64,000 nt of DNA from Fasciolopsis buskii (lineage: Eukaryota; Platyhelminthes; Trematoda; Plagiorchiida; Fasciolidae). The notes under the pieces were generated by a model. The model was given only the letters and a program-made list of their open reading frames with translations, did not search any database and was not told the origin of the DNA. Positions 23,387 to 35,100 of the stretch are shown here, one piece after another. Each line of letters opens with the position of its first letter. Within the stretch, counting starts at the first letter, position 1. A program made the translations under genes and the position numbers. The stretch spans positions 75,333 through 139,332 of the forward strand of contig LUCM01009224.1 in assembly GCA_008360955.1 (NCBI GenBank), in the 5' to 3' direction.

Positions 23387-23860
23387 ATTCCGTAAAAGGT
23401 TCAATCAAAACAATCACCTACATGAACTTATTGTTCTGCAGCTCTTGTGTCCGAGGATCTGTTCAGCTATGGTCATTCTGATATAGTCATTCAGTATCCT
23501 AGGCAAGTGTGAATCTGCAACGAGGTACCGTGTTCGTTCTCCCATTGAATTCATAACGTGGGTTGACATAGTACATGCACTTAGATGAACTCCATACCTT
23601 AGAATCGAATGTTTACTATAACGTGCATCAGTTGTTTACCACCTAAATATCCTGGGAAAAGGAATGCTTACAGGCTACATCTGGCACGATGCCAATGTAA
23701 AGTGGCCCTTTGACATTCAATAGTTCGATTTACCAAACACACAAAATTGAGAAAACAAGTTGGCGAGGAAGCTCGTTTTCAGTGATTCGTACTCATGCCA
23801 TTACATCACTATATATATCTTGACAAAAAAATTTTCACTATAGGAAGGATTGGATTAGTC
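23387..23860 (+). repeat. 474-bp segment repeated identically at 24133-24606
   Basis: Positions 23387-23860 and 24133-24606 are identical by eye. The second copy starts one base after the N at 24132. Downstream of 23860 the copies differ at many positions. The segment has no gene. The pattern suggests an assembly duplication and not a real tandem copy (see findings). Confidence 0.85.
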
Positions 23861-24131
23861 AGATACAAATATGGGTGGGGAAGGGATTTGCTGTGTTACA
23901 TGCATAACCTGAATACACAAGAATGTGTTGTGTTAATTTTTTTGTTGTCTAGGGCTTGTACTGGGACGGGGGTGGGCCAGGGGAGTTGAAGTGCAACCAC
24001 AAATTAACTCAACACATCCTTGTGTATTCAGGTTATGCATGTAATACCACAAATCCCTTCCCCACTCATATTTGTATCTGACTAATCCAATCCTTCCTAT
24101 AGTGAAATATTTTTTGTCAAGATATATATAG
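23812..24131. repeat. Imperfect inverted repeat made of two Penelope 3' tails
   Basis: About 130 bases at 23812-23940 reappear inverted at 23996-24131 with several mismatches. Each arm ends in TTGTCAAGATATATATAG, the sequence at the 3' end of the minus-strand Penelope element at 24.6-27.2 kb. The first arm is oriented minus and the second plus, separated by a G-rich loop that also resembles the Penelope tail. Confidence 0.75.
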
Positions 24132-24132
24132 N

Positions 24133-24606
24133 ATTCCGTAAAAGGTTCAATCAAAACAATCACCTACATGAACTTATTGTTCTGCAGCTCTTGTGTCCGA
24201 GGATCTGTTCAGCTATGGTCATTCTGATATAGTCATTCAGTATCCTAGGCAAGTGTGAATCTGCAACGAGGTACCGTGTTCGTTCTCCCATTGAATTCAT
24301 AACGTGGGTTGACATAGTACATGCACTTAGATGAACTCCATACCTTAGAATCGAATGTTTACTATAACGTGCATCAGTTGTTTACCACCTAAATATCCTG
24401 GGAAAAGGAATGCTTACAGGCTACATCTGGCACGATGCCAATGTAAAGTGGCCCTTTGACATTCAATAGTTCGATTTACCAAACACACAAAATTGAGAAA
24501 ACAAGTTGGCGAGGAAGCTCGTTTTCAGTGATTCGTACTCATGCCATTACATCACTATATATATCTTGACAAAAAAATTTTCACTATAGGAAGGATTGGA
24601 TTAGTC
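24133..24606 (+). repeat. Second copy of the 474-bp segment
   Basis: Identical to 23387-23860. This copy runs on directly into the Penelope element body and so is more likely to be the true genomic arrangement. Confidence 0.85.
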
Positions 24607-24739
24607 GGATACAAATATGGGTGGGAAGGGATTTGTGGTGTTACATGCATAACCTGAATACACAAGAATGTGTTGTGTTAATCGTTTTGTTGTCTAGGGT
24701 TTGCATTGGGACGGAGGGTGGGCCAGGGGAGTTGAAGCA

Positions 24740-25295
24740 CAACCACAAGTTGTTTTTGAGAACAAAGTGGAGGATTGTGAAGACGGATTGCGACAGCTTC
24801 CGCAGTGCTCAAGAGGCGACACTTTGCCAACCTGGATTGTTGACCTCTGACCTTATACAGGGTCCGGAAAGCTTGCGTCACATTCACGGTGTGGTAGGTC
24901 TGTGCTACATGTGAAACGACTGTGCTATTAAGTGACTCAATTGTTCCAGTGCCTAACCATGCAGGGTGGTACTCACGGATGCATTCAGACAAGCGCCTGG
25001 TCGTGCGGCCGATGTAAATTGTCCCACAGGAACATGTGAGTGAATAGATACAAAACGAGGCTGCAGAATCAGGGACTTTGTCTTTCAACCATAATGACAC
25101 TACGCGGCGGGATTTGAATAGGATACGAAGCTTGGCTTCGTAGAATGTCTTATTGATAGCGCTACTCAGTCTTCGTCGTGCTATCTCTGCTAGCGTGTCA
25201 CCTTTGCATGGCGAGATATGTATACTGGTTTTCTCTCCACTCCCGGAGTAGATCATTTTTTGTAGCCTTTTACTTGTCGTTTTTGTCACTTGCAT
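24740..25295 (-). pseudogene. Penelope GIY-YIG endonuclease domain
   Basis: This single long frame begins KRLQKMIYSG, continues with RRRLSSAINKTFYEAKLRIL, and enters the nuclease at ASFCIYSLTCSCGTIYIGRT followed by TRRLSECIREYHPAWLG. The IY and YIG strands and the paired cysteines of PLE nucleases are present, as is the Arg after YIGRT. The His expected in the RIxEH block is Tyr (CIREY). The nuclease would nick target DNA to prime reverse transcription. It is the best preserved piece of this element, with no stop across about 180 codons, and it reads into the 3' tail. Confidence 0.85.
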
Positions 25296-25299
25296 CCTT

Positions 25300-25990
25300 C
25301 ATTTAAATCTAATAACGCGCGGACTATCGATGGGAGCGCCAATGGTGTTTCTGTTAAACCTCCGGTGTTTGAGTTCGCCAACCCTCTAGTTTGGTTTATC
25401 CGGGAGTTTTGGGCGAAAGAAAAAATTCGAGTTCACCAATTTTGTAGGGGATTTAACAACCCACAACAAAACAGTTAACGACAAGTTCTAGGAGAAACAT
25501 TAACACTAACTGAGAACAGGCCGGAATGTCCAACACAGGTTTAGAGCCAGGCCAGCTCCTCATTAAGTTCCTGTCTGCTCATCCAATTCCACTGTCCCCG
25601 TTTGTATTAAGCTGCAATCCCTCTCAACACTGGAATGGCTAATTGGCCGAGTGGTAGCGATTGATAACAGTAAAACTGCAATCAGGGAACAGCCGATGTA
25701 ACCGGGTCGTTGTGTGTTTTATTTCGTAAATCAGTAAAACGCTATGCATTATAACGATCAAGTAGTCAACTGCCATATTGGATTTGGTTGTGTAAGTGTT
25801 GATGCTGGCTACTGAGCTTATTCGGCTTTGGTTCACGCGGGTTTTCTTTTTTTGCTGCCCATTTCAGATTGTGTTGTGTGTTAGTCCATCGAAAAGCACT
25901 GTCCCACGGTGGGCATATTACAGTGCAAAAATGGGTGATATGCGAACTAACGGGCAATGAGCGTACAAGTGCCACGGCGTTCGTTTCAGC
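25300..25990. other. Unassigned segment between PLE RT and endonuclease
   Basis: By position this should encode the RT thumb and linker, but I cannot read PLE blocks here. A tRNA-like box A (TGGCCGAGTGG at about 25644) is present without a box B. Either the linker has decayed or another sequence is inserted. Confidence 0.35.
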
Positions 25991-25999
25991 CAACATGTC

Positions 26000-27240
26000 T
26001 GAGAAATATCAACTCTCCATCTTTACCGATTCTATGGTGAAGTTGATGTCTTTGAATATGTTGTTGATTATTTTGTGTCTCCTCAATAACTGGGCCTTTA
26101 GTAATGACGAAGGTACCATCCGCATATCCGATCCAAAGCTTTGATTGGATCTTTGGTAGTGTGATGCTTTCTAGGGTTTGTATTACCGCTGCAGCGAGAG
26201 ACTACGATATGGGTGAGCCCACCGGTGTCCATCTAGTTTGTCCATACACGTCACCGTTAAATTTGAACCACGTGCATAGGCATATTTTTACTAGTTCATA
26301 AGTTGTTTGTGTTTCCATTGGTTTGTCCGGGTAGTGTTCGTAGATGAGGTTTTCGGTTATTTTCTTTGTTAGATCCAGGTCAGATGAAGTAAACAGCACG
26401 GTGACATCGAATGAGACCATTGTTTCGTCCTCTTCCGGGGTGACGTCTTTTAGCTTTTACAAGAATTGATGAGCGTTGGTCACGAAGAAGTTTGATCCAC
26501 TTACCGATGGTTTCAGACGTCTCCACATTTCTTTAGCTAACCTGTATGTTGGAATTCCAGGAAGGGAGACAATGGGTCTGTGCAGAACACTCATTTCGTG
26601 AACCTTTGACAATCCGTAGAATTGTGCAGCATTTGAGACCACAGCCCGCATTGTACAGCAATCTTCTTTGGTTATCCTTTGAGTGTTTTGCAACATTTTT
26701 GAAGGGTCTTATTGGTTTTCTCTTCGGGTTTCGTGTTTGGGTCTGTTTCGAGTAGATGGTAGGTGGTTGTGTCATCTAGTGTTTGTTTTGCTTTCTCAGT
26801 GTGGTCGGTCTCGTCCAGGATGAATGTCACTTGTCCTTTGTCAGCCGGTGAGATGATTATGTTCTTGTTCATCCTCAGAGTGCGCATTTCTTTGTATTCC
26901 ATACCCTAGAGATCGTTGAATGGTCTTGCACGGATCATGTTGAGAACTGTAATTTGCCTTAGTTCATTTGTTCTGTCCTCTGGGAAATTCAATGACTTGA
27001 GTACTTGTTCCAAGTGAGCAAGTTACTCCTTTGTGAAAAGTCTCTCAGGTTGAAATTGACCCTCTTTTTGGGTGTCATATGCACTTTGGTTGATAGTGCC
27101 CGAGATGTCAAATTACTGACCAAAGTTCTATCTCCTATTTCTTCTGGGTATTCCAAATGTTGCTCTAGTTATCTAGCTAACAATATTCTTTTCCTTTTCT
27201 GGCAATTTCTAACACGCAACTCATTATGAGTTGGAATTTT
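26000..27240 (-). pseudogene. Penelope-like reverse transcriptase, catalytic Asp lost
   Basis: Blocks in order on the minus strand: NIIISPADKGQVTFILDETD (about 26870-26810), AQFYGLSKVHEMSVLHRPIV, SLPGIPTYRLAKEMWRRLK, MVSFDVTVLFTSSDLDLTKK (26420-26360, motif A with Asp), then TWFKFNGDVYGQ and TPVGSPIS (about 26205). In another frame follow IQSKLWIGYADGTFVI. YADG lies at 26115-26126, where YVDD is expected. PLE RTs are related to telomerase and copy the element RNA at the target. Here, three or more frame changes plus the Asp to Gly change abolish function. Confidence 0.9.
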
Positions 27241-27639
27241 TGCAATGGTTTTACTATAGATCACTTGCTTGCAGAAGTATCTGGTCACTGCCAGGTAGTT
27301 TTTAGAAGATTGGTATTCGTCAAATAATTCAATCAATAGACACATCGAATTGGATCACGTACATAATCAGATGAGTGGCAGACAATTCAGCTAACTAAGA
27401 GAACCGTAATTCATGTCATCCAGACTCAATCACGAATCTGAGTTCCTTATTCGGATCTGTCCACGGAACTGAATCACGTAATATTCACGTACTCGAAATA
27501 CAAACAACGACCTACAACTGAACGGATCAAACGTCTCAGGCCGAAGGTCAGTTTTCTAAGGTCACATGTCGAACTAAGAGAGATCAAGTGGAAAACAGAC
27601 GCATAATTTCTAGATCAAGATCGTCAACGAAGTTCAAGT

Positions 27640-27770
27640 TCAAAGTTAATGGCAACCTTATAAATGGAGAGAAACCCCAACAACTGGGCAGTTGCGCAGA
27701 CGATGTCACCTCCATTGGTCATGAAACGTTTGCGACCTAAACTCCAAGCTCTGCGATCTGGTCCACTTTT
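27640..27770. repeat. Dispersed repeat, copy 1 (partner at 53640-53770)
   Basis: The block GACGATGTCACCTCCATTGG, followed by ATGAAACGTTTGCGACCTAA and ACTCCAAGCTCTGCGATC, matches 53655-53720 with about one change in seven. Class unknown. Both copies lie in sequence with no other annotation. Confidence 0.75.
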
Positions 27771-27849
27771 AATCTGCGTTTCTGAGGTTGGACAGTCAAG
27801 TTTTTCAAATCCTTTGTGAAATTGCGATTGTCTCGGTGACTGCATGAGC

Positions 27850-29029
27850 CCATGAAAGGTGTAACAATCATCAGACGAATACTCACGAAATCTTTTCGGA
27901 TGCGTCAGACTAGGTGGAATCTTGTTGTTATCGTGTCGAGCTTCCGTAGTTCTTTGCCAGTTGGCCTAAATTCTAAATTCGATCATTCGGATCTGCAAGA
28001 CGAAAACGATGCACTGGTGACTGCTCCTAAAATCTCTAAGGGCGTTGTGTTAGAAATACTTGGATAATACGGTCTGAAGGCACTCGTTTATCTAAGCTGA
28101 TTTACGTAGGATCTCCACCGGATATCTATCCCATAAAAATTCTTTGATTTGCATCACATTTTGAGCAGTCAGATTCGTTTGTTGTGCGAACAACGTTTTA
28201 GCGGCTGGAAGTCGGTATGCACGCGAAATTTCTACTGGGGCGCCGTTGGACCAGAGGTATTTTTATCGAAACAAGTTTGATAATGTTTCACGCTTTGTCC
28301 AGCAGCATACAAAATTATAGAACTATATAGCCTCCGACTAACTCATAGTGGTGTTCACTTATACTGTTACTGTTTTAAAAAATAACCTGTTTTATTTTGA
28401 ATTTCGGTTTATTTATTCATCCTAGAGGTCGATTGCAACTTTTCAGTTCGTCGATTGCCGTGTTAAACACTAGTTCATTTGAATCGAACAAAGTTTCAGT
28501 GGTAAAATAGAAATCCCTTCCCATATCCAGCAATAGGTCATTAGTTGACTGTGTGAGATTACGCTGCCATCTTGATTCTGAATGCGTACGTGTCTCATGC
28601 TGTTAGCTTCATTTACTTTCCGACAGCTAATCAGTTTCCCATTTCATGTTGCAAATCAGTACACTTATGAAGTCCGTTGGAGTGGTGCTAGCCTGGTGCT
28701 TGCAACGATTTTACCATTTTTCACGATACTCAGCACTTATGTCACAAGTAATCTGGATTAGGTCGAAAAATCAGGTAAACGTATGTCCGCATGCAAACCA
28801 CGGACATTCGGTGAATCTAAGGCCACCTGCACGCAAATACGCCCTTGTAGTATGTACCGCCTTATCGACTAATTTTAGCATGATTTTAACAACGTAATCG
28901 GATGACGGTTACGAATAGTTTTGGCACATTTTAACTTTCACTGATTAATCTTCGGACTCCATTCTGGAAACACAAACCCCAAGCCCTTCTGTCCATCTTG
29001 CACTGACAGACACCAGACTAGAGTTTCGG
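27850..29029. other. No gene seen
   Basis: There are short frames only and no recognisable RNA. Confidence 0.4.
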
Positions 29030-29130
29030 GTTTCACCAGAGCACATCAAAGCTCATCAGTGTTGCATACCCGTCATCGCACCGAGAGTTTAAATCCGTGC
29101 TCTTGCGCACCATGCTGCTCAACCCCCACG
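29030..29130 (-). repeat. Probable diverged SINE copy with hammerhead-like core
   Basis: On the minus strand a box-B-like GATTTAAACTCTCGG is followed by GGGTATGCAACACTGATGAG, which lines up with the GTGGATATGCACTGCTGATGA block of the SINE at 37.2 kb. A GAAAC follows about 18 bases after CTGATGA. The sequence between cannot form a good stem II, and stem III is not clear. I call this a decayed member of the same or a related SINE family, with limited confidence. Confidence 0.4.
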
Positions 29131-30295
29131 GGCTGATCCGCATCACTGGGTCAAGCGTGTTCAAATCTCGTCTTAAAGGACAGTAACCAGTGCCAGTTTT
29201 GACATATTTATATTGGTTTCCCTCAATTTCAATAACTAGCGTGGACAAACAAATCATACAAGAACACACAAGATCTTTTATTGACGGAGTCTATTTTATT
29301 TATAAAGTCAGCAAATGATTATCCCACCGTGTAAGTTGGCCATTCGTTTCGTCTTAATCACCTCGGCTTTCAACGCACGTGGTCAGAATCCGATCTTTAT
29401 GATACCAAGACCATTCTACCCAACTTAATGACATTTGTTCTGTTTACAGCATTTTGGATTTGAATATATACCCCTCTGGCCTAGAGACTATTTGACGTTG
29501 TTGTTGGTATCACATGAACTAGGATGGCCTCATTTGGAATATTCTGCCGGACCCAGATATTGATCTGACACGGCCGGATTGTCAGCTCATTTCGTTGTCT
29601 ATGCAGATGCCAATCACAGTCAGTCCTTTTCCAACCAAAGATAAGCAAACAATTCGCTTGATTTGTTTCAGTCACATTTAGGGCGAGGAAGCCGTCCTAA
29701 TCAAAATGAGTAGGCAAGGTAAACACTACATGATGAGAATGCAGGGTTTTCAACTTGTGGATTAGGGACCATCAAGCCATGAAACAACAATCACCATCAA
29801 TAAAGTAATTTAAATCTGTCTAATTCATGTTTGGAAGCATCAGCATCGTAACCCAAATGAGCCATTTTGAGAATGAGTTCCCTGGTTGGCCCAATGCATG
29901 CGTGTGCGTGTGTGTACGTTCTGGAATGTTTGAGCACATCAAAATTTGAAAATTAGATCTACCTCTTGCTGGTTGTCGGAACACCCGAAAAGGACAATTC
30001 ATCAAAATCCTTCGAATCAATACCCACAGATTTTGGAAATCTAAGACTAAACGAAACGAAGTGGATTAATCAGTGAAAATGTAGCGGAAGTCTTCAGAGG
30101 GCACGGAAGTTACACGTGTCGGAAAATAACTTCATGCTACTGTCGCGGAGATTTCAGGCCGATTTCACATTCTATAGCGTCAGGACTGTGTTCGGTCGGC
30201 AGAGTAACGAGAACTCGAGGTGTCATGTGAGGTATTATATTTAAGATCTCATCACTCACCAACACATCTTAGTTGAAATGGTTGGTTATTTGTCA

Positions 30296-30330
30296 GCTTT
30301 TCGGTCACCAAGATTAACCTTCCTCAGGAA
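30296..30330 (-). repeat. TGAGGAAG-hairpin-GAAA motif, copy 1
   Basis: On the minus strand CCTGAGGAA is followed by a hairpin with arms GGTTA and TGACC (five pairs, one wobble) and then GAAAA. The layout resembles a hammerhead core with one extra A before stem II. Related copies are at 38173, 51686, 55345 and 63810. Confidence 0.55.
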
Positions 30331-31684
30331 CGATCTTGAGAAAAATAGTAATGAACAAAACGTCGACAGAAAGGCGGCTACTTTGACTGCGTTGTAATGC
30401 CACCACAAGAATTCGCATATAAATCGCTTTTCAACTTTACCTACTGAAATAATAGTTGGTAGCCAGTTGTTTCAACTCAACTCTAGCAGCCTCCCGTGAG
30501 TGTGCAGCTTCCAACCGGAAGAACTCAAGTCGGCCTACCGATTCACGCAAAAAATATTATCATTTTAATCTACTGGAAAAACATCTCATTATGCATATAG
30601 GCAAAATCCTCAATGAATTTTGTCACTAACTATGGAGTTGCCAAAATTATGCTGGTTTCCCTGTGGGTATTCGACATAATGTTTGTTCTTCGTCCTTCTC
30701 GCATTGTTGGTGATCCATGTAGCCCCATTCTTACCCTGGACTCATTCGTTTAGTACTATGTACCATCATTATCATCAAATTATTGGTCTTAAAACCAAAT
30801 AAACCCAAAGACCGGTCTGTTCTCATCGTATGGTCGTCGATGTTCATCTTTGGGCTATGGACTTTCGCGAGATGGCTCAGTTGGATTGAACATGAACTGA
30901 TCGATAAAATCCAAAGCCAGAATGTAGCTAGCCGGAAACTGTGCGTAATACTTCTCCGAAAGCAGCTTAGGATAATGTTTACGGCAAAACAAAGTCGATG
31001 GTTTGTGGCCTGATCTGGCCAATGGTGACAAGCCACGTCCAGAATGACATGAAACGTGTCAGAATCTAAAGCATGTGTGCCCAGTTGGAGACACTCCACT
31101 TGTGAAAATTTTCTTTGCAGGTCTGAAATTACCTGCGCAACAAGGCTGACCAAAAAGTGACAAAAGTAACCAAATCTTGGAAACTGGTTTGCTCAAGAGT
31201 ACGGACAAAGTAAGTTCCTGAGCTTAAAACCAAGAAGAAAATGAAACAATAAATTCCAAAGAACTGTTTATTAAATGAAAAAAAGTCCTTTTTCATTCCT
31301 CCCTACCTAAAACAACTTAGGAAGCGAATCTCAAAAAGCCTCGTATAGAAAGCTGAGTCATGCAAATCAACTTGTCACTGTCTTGCAGCCACGATGATGC
31401 AAAAGGGCTATTGCCATGTTTAGAATAAATGACAAGCATGAGGAGACAGTGTGTGAGTTCAGGTCCGGAGGCCGTTACACCTGTTTTAGCAACGGTGGGC
31501 ACACCCCTTCATAAACCATCGATTCTATTCCATAGAGGAGACAATAACAAGAGAAGTTCGTATTTTTATCAGACTGTTTTAAAACCTGATTAAGGCAATC
31601 GTTATCTTTAGCGGCTTCGGTCGGTTGCCTCGATCCTAGTTCACATCCCCAGTTATTGATCAAACAACACCGATAAAATAGCTT

Positions 31685-32140
31685 TTGTTGATCAACACCA
31701 CTGTCCTTCATTTGTCACAACCAAACGGTCTACATAAGTCTGTTCAGGTTAAAACTTATTGCCCTGTTGCTCTAAAAGTCTCTGAGGCACATTGTCTCTT
31801 CTTTTGTCTTCTTTTGGAGCAACTCGTCCGCTCCCCTCTGATCGAATGGTTAGTTTCCCATTCGGCTTGCCGACTCGCAATCGATCAAGTTCTTTGGGAG
31901 TGCGTCATTCATCTGATCCCAAACAGGCTTATTGATCAGGCCTGCCACCTTGACATCATTCGATTTCACTGTCGCATGGCTCATCAAATCAAAACAAAGC
32001 GGTCTTGGAATTTTGGCACCAGATCGTACCCTCAGCTTTCAAGGAGCTTTCATTTCAGTTCAGTTTTTACAATTTGTCTAGCACGTATGTGCCCCGGTTT
32101 TGGTTGCTACCTCACAGGATCATCCATAGTCCAAGATTAA
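31685..32140 (+). other. Open frame of 151 codons, function unknown
   Basis: This is the longest open frame in the window outside a recognised element. It has mixed hydrophobic and basic composition, cysteine and histidine scattered without a metal-binding pattern, and no signal peptide or clear membrane segment. No homologous repeat copy was noticed here, and there is no neighbouring exon-like frame. At this base composition one such frame among six in 64 kb is compatible with chance, so I do not call it a gene. Confidence 0.15.
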
Positions 32141-35100
32141 ATGCGAAATAATAAGTTGGACTATAGGAAGTGGACGGATTTTGAATGCAGCAGCGCCGCT
32201 CGATGCAATACTGGGTCACTTCATTAATTGTTTCCAGTCCCCGTTTGGGGATCTCGTGGACACTAATTGAAACTACACGAGCCAATCAGCTAGTTAGAGT
32301 TCTCCTACTTTCTTGTCATCTCATCCACAAACTAAATCAAACCATCTTCCAGTGTATTGTGAGGCAATCGTTCTGTGGACATGTGCAAAACATGTCCCAG
32401 TCACCTTAATCTATTCCTATTCTATACCTGTTCAAAAGATTGGACTCTAGGGTCCCGTACATTAAGTCACCATATTCTTCCAACAATACAAAGATATCGG
32501 TGTTCAAACACCGACTACTTTTGCACGTCTTTTGTCCTCAATCGTCATGTTTCTGAGCCACACAACAGAACAGATGAGTCATACTCTATGAAATCAGTGT
32601 TATTTTTCCCGAGAGCTATCGGCCCAACAGCTTAGGTTGATATGGTGATGAGAAAAAAAATCATATGGTAACCGTCCTGCGCTGATTTACGAGTATCATA
32701 CAATCGAGTAAGACCGCTACCACATCATTACAATGACATTCACATAAATAGTTATTAGGCAGTGCTTTATTGACTCGGTTTTGTTGCTATTTTGCTATGC
32801 CAACCACGCGAAGAACGAACGATATCAAGCACCATGTATTGGTTGGTCGTCACCTATCAAATGTTATTGTTCCCACGACTGCCTACCAGCGCACTTTTTG
32901 AACCTTATGAATCAGCTGTTCCACAAATTCATCGACAAGAAATACAAGAAAATATATACTCGGAAGTGCTCACTTTGAGCATGCACATCCATTTGAAATT
33001 TGGGATGAGGTGAACAGTTTAGTACGACAACGGTCAAAAGATGCCGTTTGCGTAACACATGTAGGGTGTTTATCAAATTGATAAACCGTTCTGGATCAGC
33101 CTAGTCGTCAAAGCCATTTGGGCATAAGATGACTTATTGATTTGCGCATAAATTCATTGCTCAGGATGCCTGAGGATGCCGACGCGATTCATTTCTAAAC
33201 GAGTGACAACATACCATTCAGCTTCTCTTCACGAAAGGTGCGACTGCGAATACGTGTACGGATTTCATTTTGTTTTGACATTTTTTACATTAAAAGTTTT
33301 CCAGTTCATACCAAGCACTTACGGCCCACATCACCCGTGAATGTAATTAACACAAGAATGATAGGCTTCCTAAAGAGGAAACCAAGTCATAAACGAAATT
33401 TTGTATCCCTTCCTGATTGTAGATTCCTCGTGTTTCATTCATTTTTTGCTTAATTGCGACATGTAAGTGTCGGTCTTCTTTAGGAACAGAATGATAGAGA
33501 TGCCTCTTCCCCCGTGATTAGGGAATGAATTATCCTCCAATGCCTGTATCAGTGCCATTCGGATGCTCAACTTGAAACATTTTCCGTAACTCCGACAGTT
33601 GACCTCTTTAAATATAATATAGTTGAAAAAAGATTACCTTGGATTCGTTGAGTACTAGGTAACTGAAGCCGTTACAAGCAACTGCACGAGGGCGCATAGG
33701 CTGAGGAACTCTCTCACGACTGACTTGCAGCTCATTTCGATCACATGAATGGCCGAGGCATTGCATGAACGTCGAACTGGTGGAATTCGGCATCGAATGT
33801 AGACAAACTATGCTTGTCCTTCGGGCCGTATCTGGGATGTTTCATACGCAAACTAAAATGCGGTTAGACTTCGGCTGAAAAGATCAATTTGAAGTTGACA
33901 GGACAAGTATCACCGTGTTAGATATCGAAGTGTTCGCCTTTTTTACACTCTGTTAATATGCAAGAAGTCTCCAAAATCCAAAGTGTTCATTTTCCAAGTC
34001 AGCTCATTGTTCTGAGAGGTGCTGATTGCAAATTTTGAAGTACGGTTTATCTACAGATAACGTTCTTTTCATAAGAGGATTTTCCTTGGTTTTATGTGAT
34101 AAAACGTGTGAAGTAACCTAGTTGAGTCCTACCGAAGACGGTCAGTTTTGCCAGGTTCTACGCTTGTGCTGAACACATGTCATCGTTTTTGCCAGAGAAT
34201 ACTGTCTACTGTTTTACGGCAGTCTCATCCAAGGCGTCCAGTTGCAAATATTTGCCAAGTATGAACCTTTTGACTCAGAATAAAAATGGATTCATGAATT
34301 TTCCTTCATGATTTCTGAGGAAGGGACCCGTCCTTTCACAACTTTGATCTGACCATGTAAATGTTCTCGTTCAGCACATATTTAATAAATTCGTATTATC
34401 ATTTTGATGCGAAAACCGGGTGATTCATGCATGTTCGACACATTTGCTGGTTGCTTACACATTCTTCGTTTGTACTTCAAATTTGTATTTCCAGACACAA
34501 AATTCGTCCGTGAAAATTTGTCTGGTTTTTCATCACTCAATTATTTTATTCCTGAACTAAAGTTTTGCAAACAAGCACTGATTTGTATAGCTTTGTGCAA
34601 TTTAATGGTCGGTCTGTTCTCGAATAGCATGAATTGATCTTTTGCACTTAGGCTGGTTACGCTAAGATTCTCCTGTACCATATAGTGCGCACATGAACTA
34701 CAGCGCATCTGGACAGATTGTAGCTCGCATTTATTTCTCATGTTTGATCTCCCAACGCATCTAGATCGTTGCTATGACCAGTTAAGTATGAGTTCTAAAA
34801 GACAAATCAGATTGCAGTTTTCGGTTTTCAGTCCGAAAGAATGTGGTTTATTCCTTGGGTGTTAATTACGGACCGAAATCACACGAAAAGAACATTAGGA
34901 ATATTTAGGTGTCTTATTTGACCGCATACTAATTATTGGGTCTCAGCCGTTATTCAAGGAGCTTCAATGATTATGAAAATACAGACAATAAAGTTCTTAT
35001 TTCTTGTGAACCGCTTTTGTCAATTTGGCTACTTGAACACGTCGTCTGGGGGGTCTTCGAAACATTGAAGATAGCGGAAAATTGCGAAAGCTGTTTATGT

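Larger units (their letters stand above)
24557..27240 (-). mobile_element. Penelope-like retroelement (PLE) with RT and GIY-YIG endonuclease, decayed
   Basis: On the minus strand the element runs from an N-terminal block near 27180 (LVSNLTSRALST, then VNFNLRD), through RT (26900-26000), to a GIY-YIG endonuclease (25295-24740) and a tail ending at TTGTCAAGATATATATAG. This order is the PLE signature. The reading frame breaks in several places, and about 25300-25990 between RT and endonuclease is not recognisable and may contain an insertion. The palm motif is mutated. A head-to-head pair of related tails lies just beyond its 3' end. Confidence 0.9.

Noticed and set aside
25637..25700. tRNA-like sequence with box A TGGCCGAGTGG
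   Set aside because: There is no box B at the right distance and no cloverleaf, so it is not a tRNA gene and only weak evidence for a SINE.
30865..30915. GAGATGGCTCAGTTGG, resembling the start of a tRNA
   Set aside because: Box A fits, but the possible box B is too close and no acceptor stem forms.
34310..34350. TTCTGAGGAAGGGAC with a paired GTCCTT as a sixth hairpin motif copy
   Set aside because: The hairpin is good, but GAAA is replaced by CACAA, so membership in the family is doubtful.
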